From NCBI GenBank assembly GCA_036346355.1, contig CM070571.1:46830293-46894292 (forward strand): a DNA stretch of 64,000 bases, read 5' to 3'. Position 1 is the first letter of the stretch. Each line of letters starts with the position of its first letter. The DNA comes from Rhipidocladum racemiflorum. Lineage: Eukaryota; Streptophyta; Magnoliopsida; Poales; Poaceae. The notes under the pieces are model-generated. The model had not been told where the DNA came from. It worked only from the letters and a program-made list of their open reading frames with translations, and made no database searches. Positions 61,195-64,000 of this stretch are shown here, piece by piece. The translations under genes and the position numbers were made by a program.

Positions 61195-63678
61195 GACCTG
61201 TATGCATATTTACACATGTATATTAGACCTGTACGCATATATATACATATATATTAGGGTTGTACTCAGGTATACATATAAACATTAGGATGATTCGCAT
61301 GTATGACTTTCTATATGCGTATATACATATATGTTAGGGTTGTATGCTTGTCTATAAATATATTTTATGGTGATGCTATTTAGATTCAATATCCTTCTAT
61401 ATTTACAATCCTAGTCTAATTCGCATCTGATCTAACTTTATCATCCAACAAATCAAAACATGGAAACTGTATTGATTCGAAAACTAATTCTCAACCTTGA
61501 GTATATGAATACCCATTTTGGCCGCGCCGCCGCTGCCGCCGCCGAGTGACTCTGGCCGACCTGCGCACTCGCTTGGCTGTTGCTTGGCCTACTGCCATTA
61601 GTTTATCTCTCTCGTAGCTAAGCCAAGCCAAACAATAGGCAGCTAAAGAATACACATATACATGATAGACAACGCCATGCATGAACCTCAAAAACGTTAG
61701 CTTGTACATAAACTTTTTCCCAAATTGCGAAATTTATCATTTTCGCTACAAATTCGTTCTACCTCCAAATAGTATGCGACAAATTTTTTTAATTAGTAAA
61801 AACTAATACCTTTCCACAGTAATTTTTATGAATTTTTATAAATAAATTTATATTAATAAATTATTCGCGGAAAGTTCAAACTTATGAATTTTGTAGTTCC
61901 TAAATTATACCACCAAAAATGTGAAAATAAATTTTATAAACCTTAGAAAATGCTAAACTAATTATCTGGAAGTTTTCGTGAAATTATGAAATAGTTTGAA
62001 TTGTGGTATTTTCTGAATTGTGTGTTTGTATGTTGTTTGAGTGTTTATTTGGTTCTTTAACTGTTACGCGTAGACATCGAACTGTGTGACGCTGTTGGAA
62101 GTAAAGACTAGGACCAAGATCAAGATCTAGACCAAGACCAGCTGACATTCGAAGGTAAGTTATGCTTTGATCATTTTGCTCCAATGTCTTGAAATGTTAT
62201 GTTGATTTAAATTATGCATGCTATTTTAGCTACAATGCTTTCAAGTAATTTGGGATCAGATAATTACCACTTGATACTATCACCTTGTCCATAATATTGT
62301 ATGCCACTAAATCATTTGTCACCCTAGGTTGGATTTTACATACTGGTCAATACTTGTCACCAGATTAGGGTAGTTAGAATGTGTTAGTTTGTTTAGCCAT
62401 GCTACCCGAACCAATGACATAGTGTTGGAAATAAAGTCGAATATTGACTATTGAACTATAGAACATGTTTTGAAAGAATGTGGCATGTGTTATTGAAAAA
62501 AATGATGGCACATGATGCATGGTAACCAACTAGGTGGGAAAATGGTTTAGACTGGGGCAAGTGGCAAGATGTTCAGTGGTGGGCCAGATGTGGCATTTGG
62601 GCGGTCGCATTTGGATTTGGTTTTTATGACATGTTGACATGATGAGTTTTTGGGTAGTATTGCCCTAGTCATCTAAGGACTTAACCTTGCGAGAATTTGA
62701 ACTGGGCTAACCATACAACCACAAGTTCCGGAATGGGACGGACCTAGCTGAGTAAATTGTGAAATCTATTCTTCGGTACTATCATGGTGGTGTGAGTTCC
62801 GGGTGTACGGGTGAAAACTCACATGGCGCAAGAGGGGGGCCCTGTTGTGGAAGTGTATCCCTTCAGTGTTGAAACCTTAGTGGGAAGTACTGTGTTTAGA
62901 CAGATCTTTGGAAAGGCTTTGTTACGGTTACTCGCCTTTGTGGTGTTTGACTGTATCTTGTGGGTAAAGTGTATAACCTCTACAGAGTGCACAAACTATT
63001 CGAATAGCTGTGTCCACGGTATTGGACATCGCTCGGGGATTACAGTCAAGGGTTAGGCTTTATTAAAAATGTGGTTGGGATATGACATTGATGGGAATGT
63101 GGAAATTGATAAAGGTTGTAGGATGATTTGAAATAAGAAACTTGGAAAAGCTATGAATAATGGTAATAGTTTACACTGCTTTAGAATCTAGTTATGATTA
63201 CTTGTTAAATGTTGCTTTACTGCAAAATAACCCTGTTAGCCATTCCATTGGAATAAGCCTAGCATGTAGTATATTAGGTTGCATTCTGTGCATAGCTTGC
63301 TGAGTACCAATGTACTCACCCCTCCGAAAAATCATCACTAGAAGAGGAGGACCTTCAGACACTCGAGGAGGGGCAAAACAACGACACGATCAACTAAGGA
63401 GCGAGCCATGTCGGTTGCCTGTGGCAAACGGAGGCGCTACGAATAATCTTCATTTCACTGTTGTTTTACTGTTACTCTAAACTTAGCCCTGCGTGGCTTT
63501 ATAATTGTAAGGCTGACCATAAGGTCTTAACAATCGTATATGAGTTGAATACTTTTATATTAATGTTTCGGTTGTGTATGTGTGATGGTATTCATCTCTA
63601 TTGTATCTGTGAGTGCAAGCATGATACTAGACTGGTGCATCACACAGATTGTTCGGAATTTCGATTCCAGGCATGACA
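59905..63678 (+). mobile_element. Solo Ty3/gypsy LTR (family C)
   Basis: This 3,774-bp LTR runs TGTAACATCCC to CCAGGCATGACA with perfect CCGCG duplications. It is a third sequence family, yet it keeps CTATTCGAATAG (62996-63007), a one-base variant of CTCTGCAGAG (62978-62987), the GAGTAC hairpin (63302-63317) and the TTGTGGGTAAAGT block between them. An AT-rich minisatellite lies at 60.82-61.34 kb. Confidence 0.92.
60820..61345. repeat. AT-rich minisatellite with ATTAGG markers
   Basis: About 13 degenerate units of 30-60 bp each hold TTAGG (or TTAGA) followed by TGTATGCATATATATAC-like sequence. A (TA)n run lies at about 61158-61191. It sits between the promoter-like and middle parts of the solo LTR. 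ORFs here are artefacts. Confidence 0.75.
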
Positions 63679-63683
63679 CCGCG

Positions 63684-64000
63684 AGATGTATGGTCGAAAG
63701 GTTGGGATCGGCAGTAATGCCCGAGTAGTGCTAATCATGCCACGATGTGGTGCCATTACGCCCACGATGGGAACGTGGCATAAATCAAGGCTTCTGTTAC
63801 AGCCACAGTTGATGTGGTCAAATGTCCATTATTCGACTGTAATTAGGTTGGATATTTCTTGAGAGCTATAAATACCTCCTGTACATATAAGGAGAGGAGA
63901 GGCTGATTAAAGCTAGTCAATCTAGGCACACACAAATACCGTCTGAAACTATCAGCAATACCACTATCACTGTCGTAGGGTTATTATCTCCTCAGCGAGA
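63684..64000 (+). mobile_element. RIRE2-like LTR, right part (runs off the window)
   Basis: It resumes the host LTR after the solo LTR. It has a good TATA box (TATAAATA, 63867-63874) and a leader ending ...GGGTTATTATCTCCTC near the window edge. The LTR end and internal region lie outside. Confidence 0.6.

Overview
This window looks like grass (Poaceae) nuclear DNA, most likely Oryza or a close relative with a retrotransposon-rich genome. The evidence is a spliced gene with a very GC-rich first exon and AT-rich introns, Ty3/gypsy elements with 3.5-3.8 kb LTRs and an extra ORF ahead of gag, a SMART miniature retrotransposon, Helitrons, and Tourist- and Stowaway-like MITEs. The species assignment is inference. 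There are no bacterial-type operons, CRISPR arrays or structural RNA genes. The tRNA-like matches are retrotransposon primer-binding sites.

Left part (1-9.9 kb): a partial gypsy LTR on the minus strand (1-1213), a gene-poor stretch with a Myb-like coding remnant and a Helitron-like end, a solo LTR on the minus strand with a perfect 5-bp target duplication (3330-6906), a featureless AT-rich stretch, and two MITEs. The second MITE ends 99 bp before the start codon of the only intact host gene.

Host gene (9918-25454, plus strand): 14 exons encode a protein of about 1024 residues. It joins a class 3 lipase domain to a C-terminal P-loop NTPase-like domain and a glycine-rich hydrophobic tail. It matches the plant family typified by Arabidopsis At3g07400 (recognised from memory). 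Every splice junction keeps the frame. The introns hold three Helitrons, a SMART element, a hAT-like transposon, a Stowaway-like MITE and a LINE remnant with internal duplications.

25.4-27.9 kb: downstream flank, a MITE, and a minus-strand fragment of an ERD2-like (KDEL-receptor family) gene.

27.9 kb to the end: a nested stack of LTR retrotransposons. A gypsy element (LTR 27928-31414) is interrupted in its ORF0 by a copia element (from 31845). The copia element carries a solo gypsy LTR in its gag (34467-37937, target duplication AAGAA) and a full-length 12,968-bp gypsy element in its 3' LTR (41674-54641, target duplication ACATG). A third gypsy element, with a collapsed LTR, begins at 54811. 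The last 7 kb contain an old LTR fragment carrying minisatellites (58.2-59.3 kb) and a RIRE2-like LTR (from 59578) split by another solo LTR (59905-63678, target duplication CCGCG).

The full-length gypsy element keeps an intact 236-residue ORF0, but its gag-pol is broken by stops and frameshifts. The non-host feature most worth a second look is a set of conserved palindromic modules shared by diverged gypsy LTR families, together with a series of GATC-centred palindromes in the upstream part of these LTRs.
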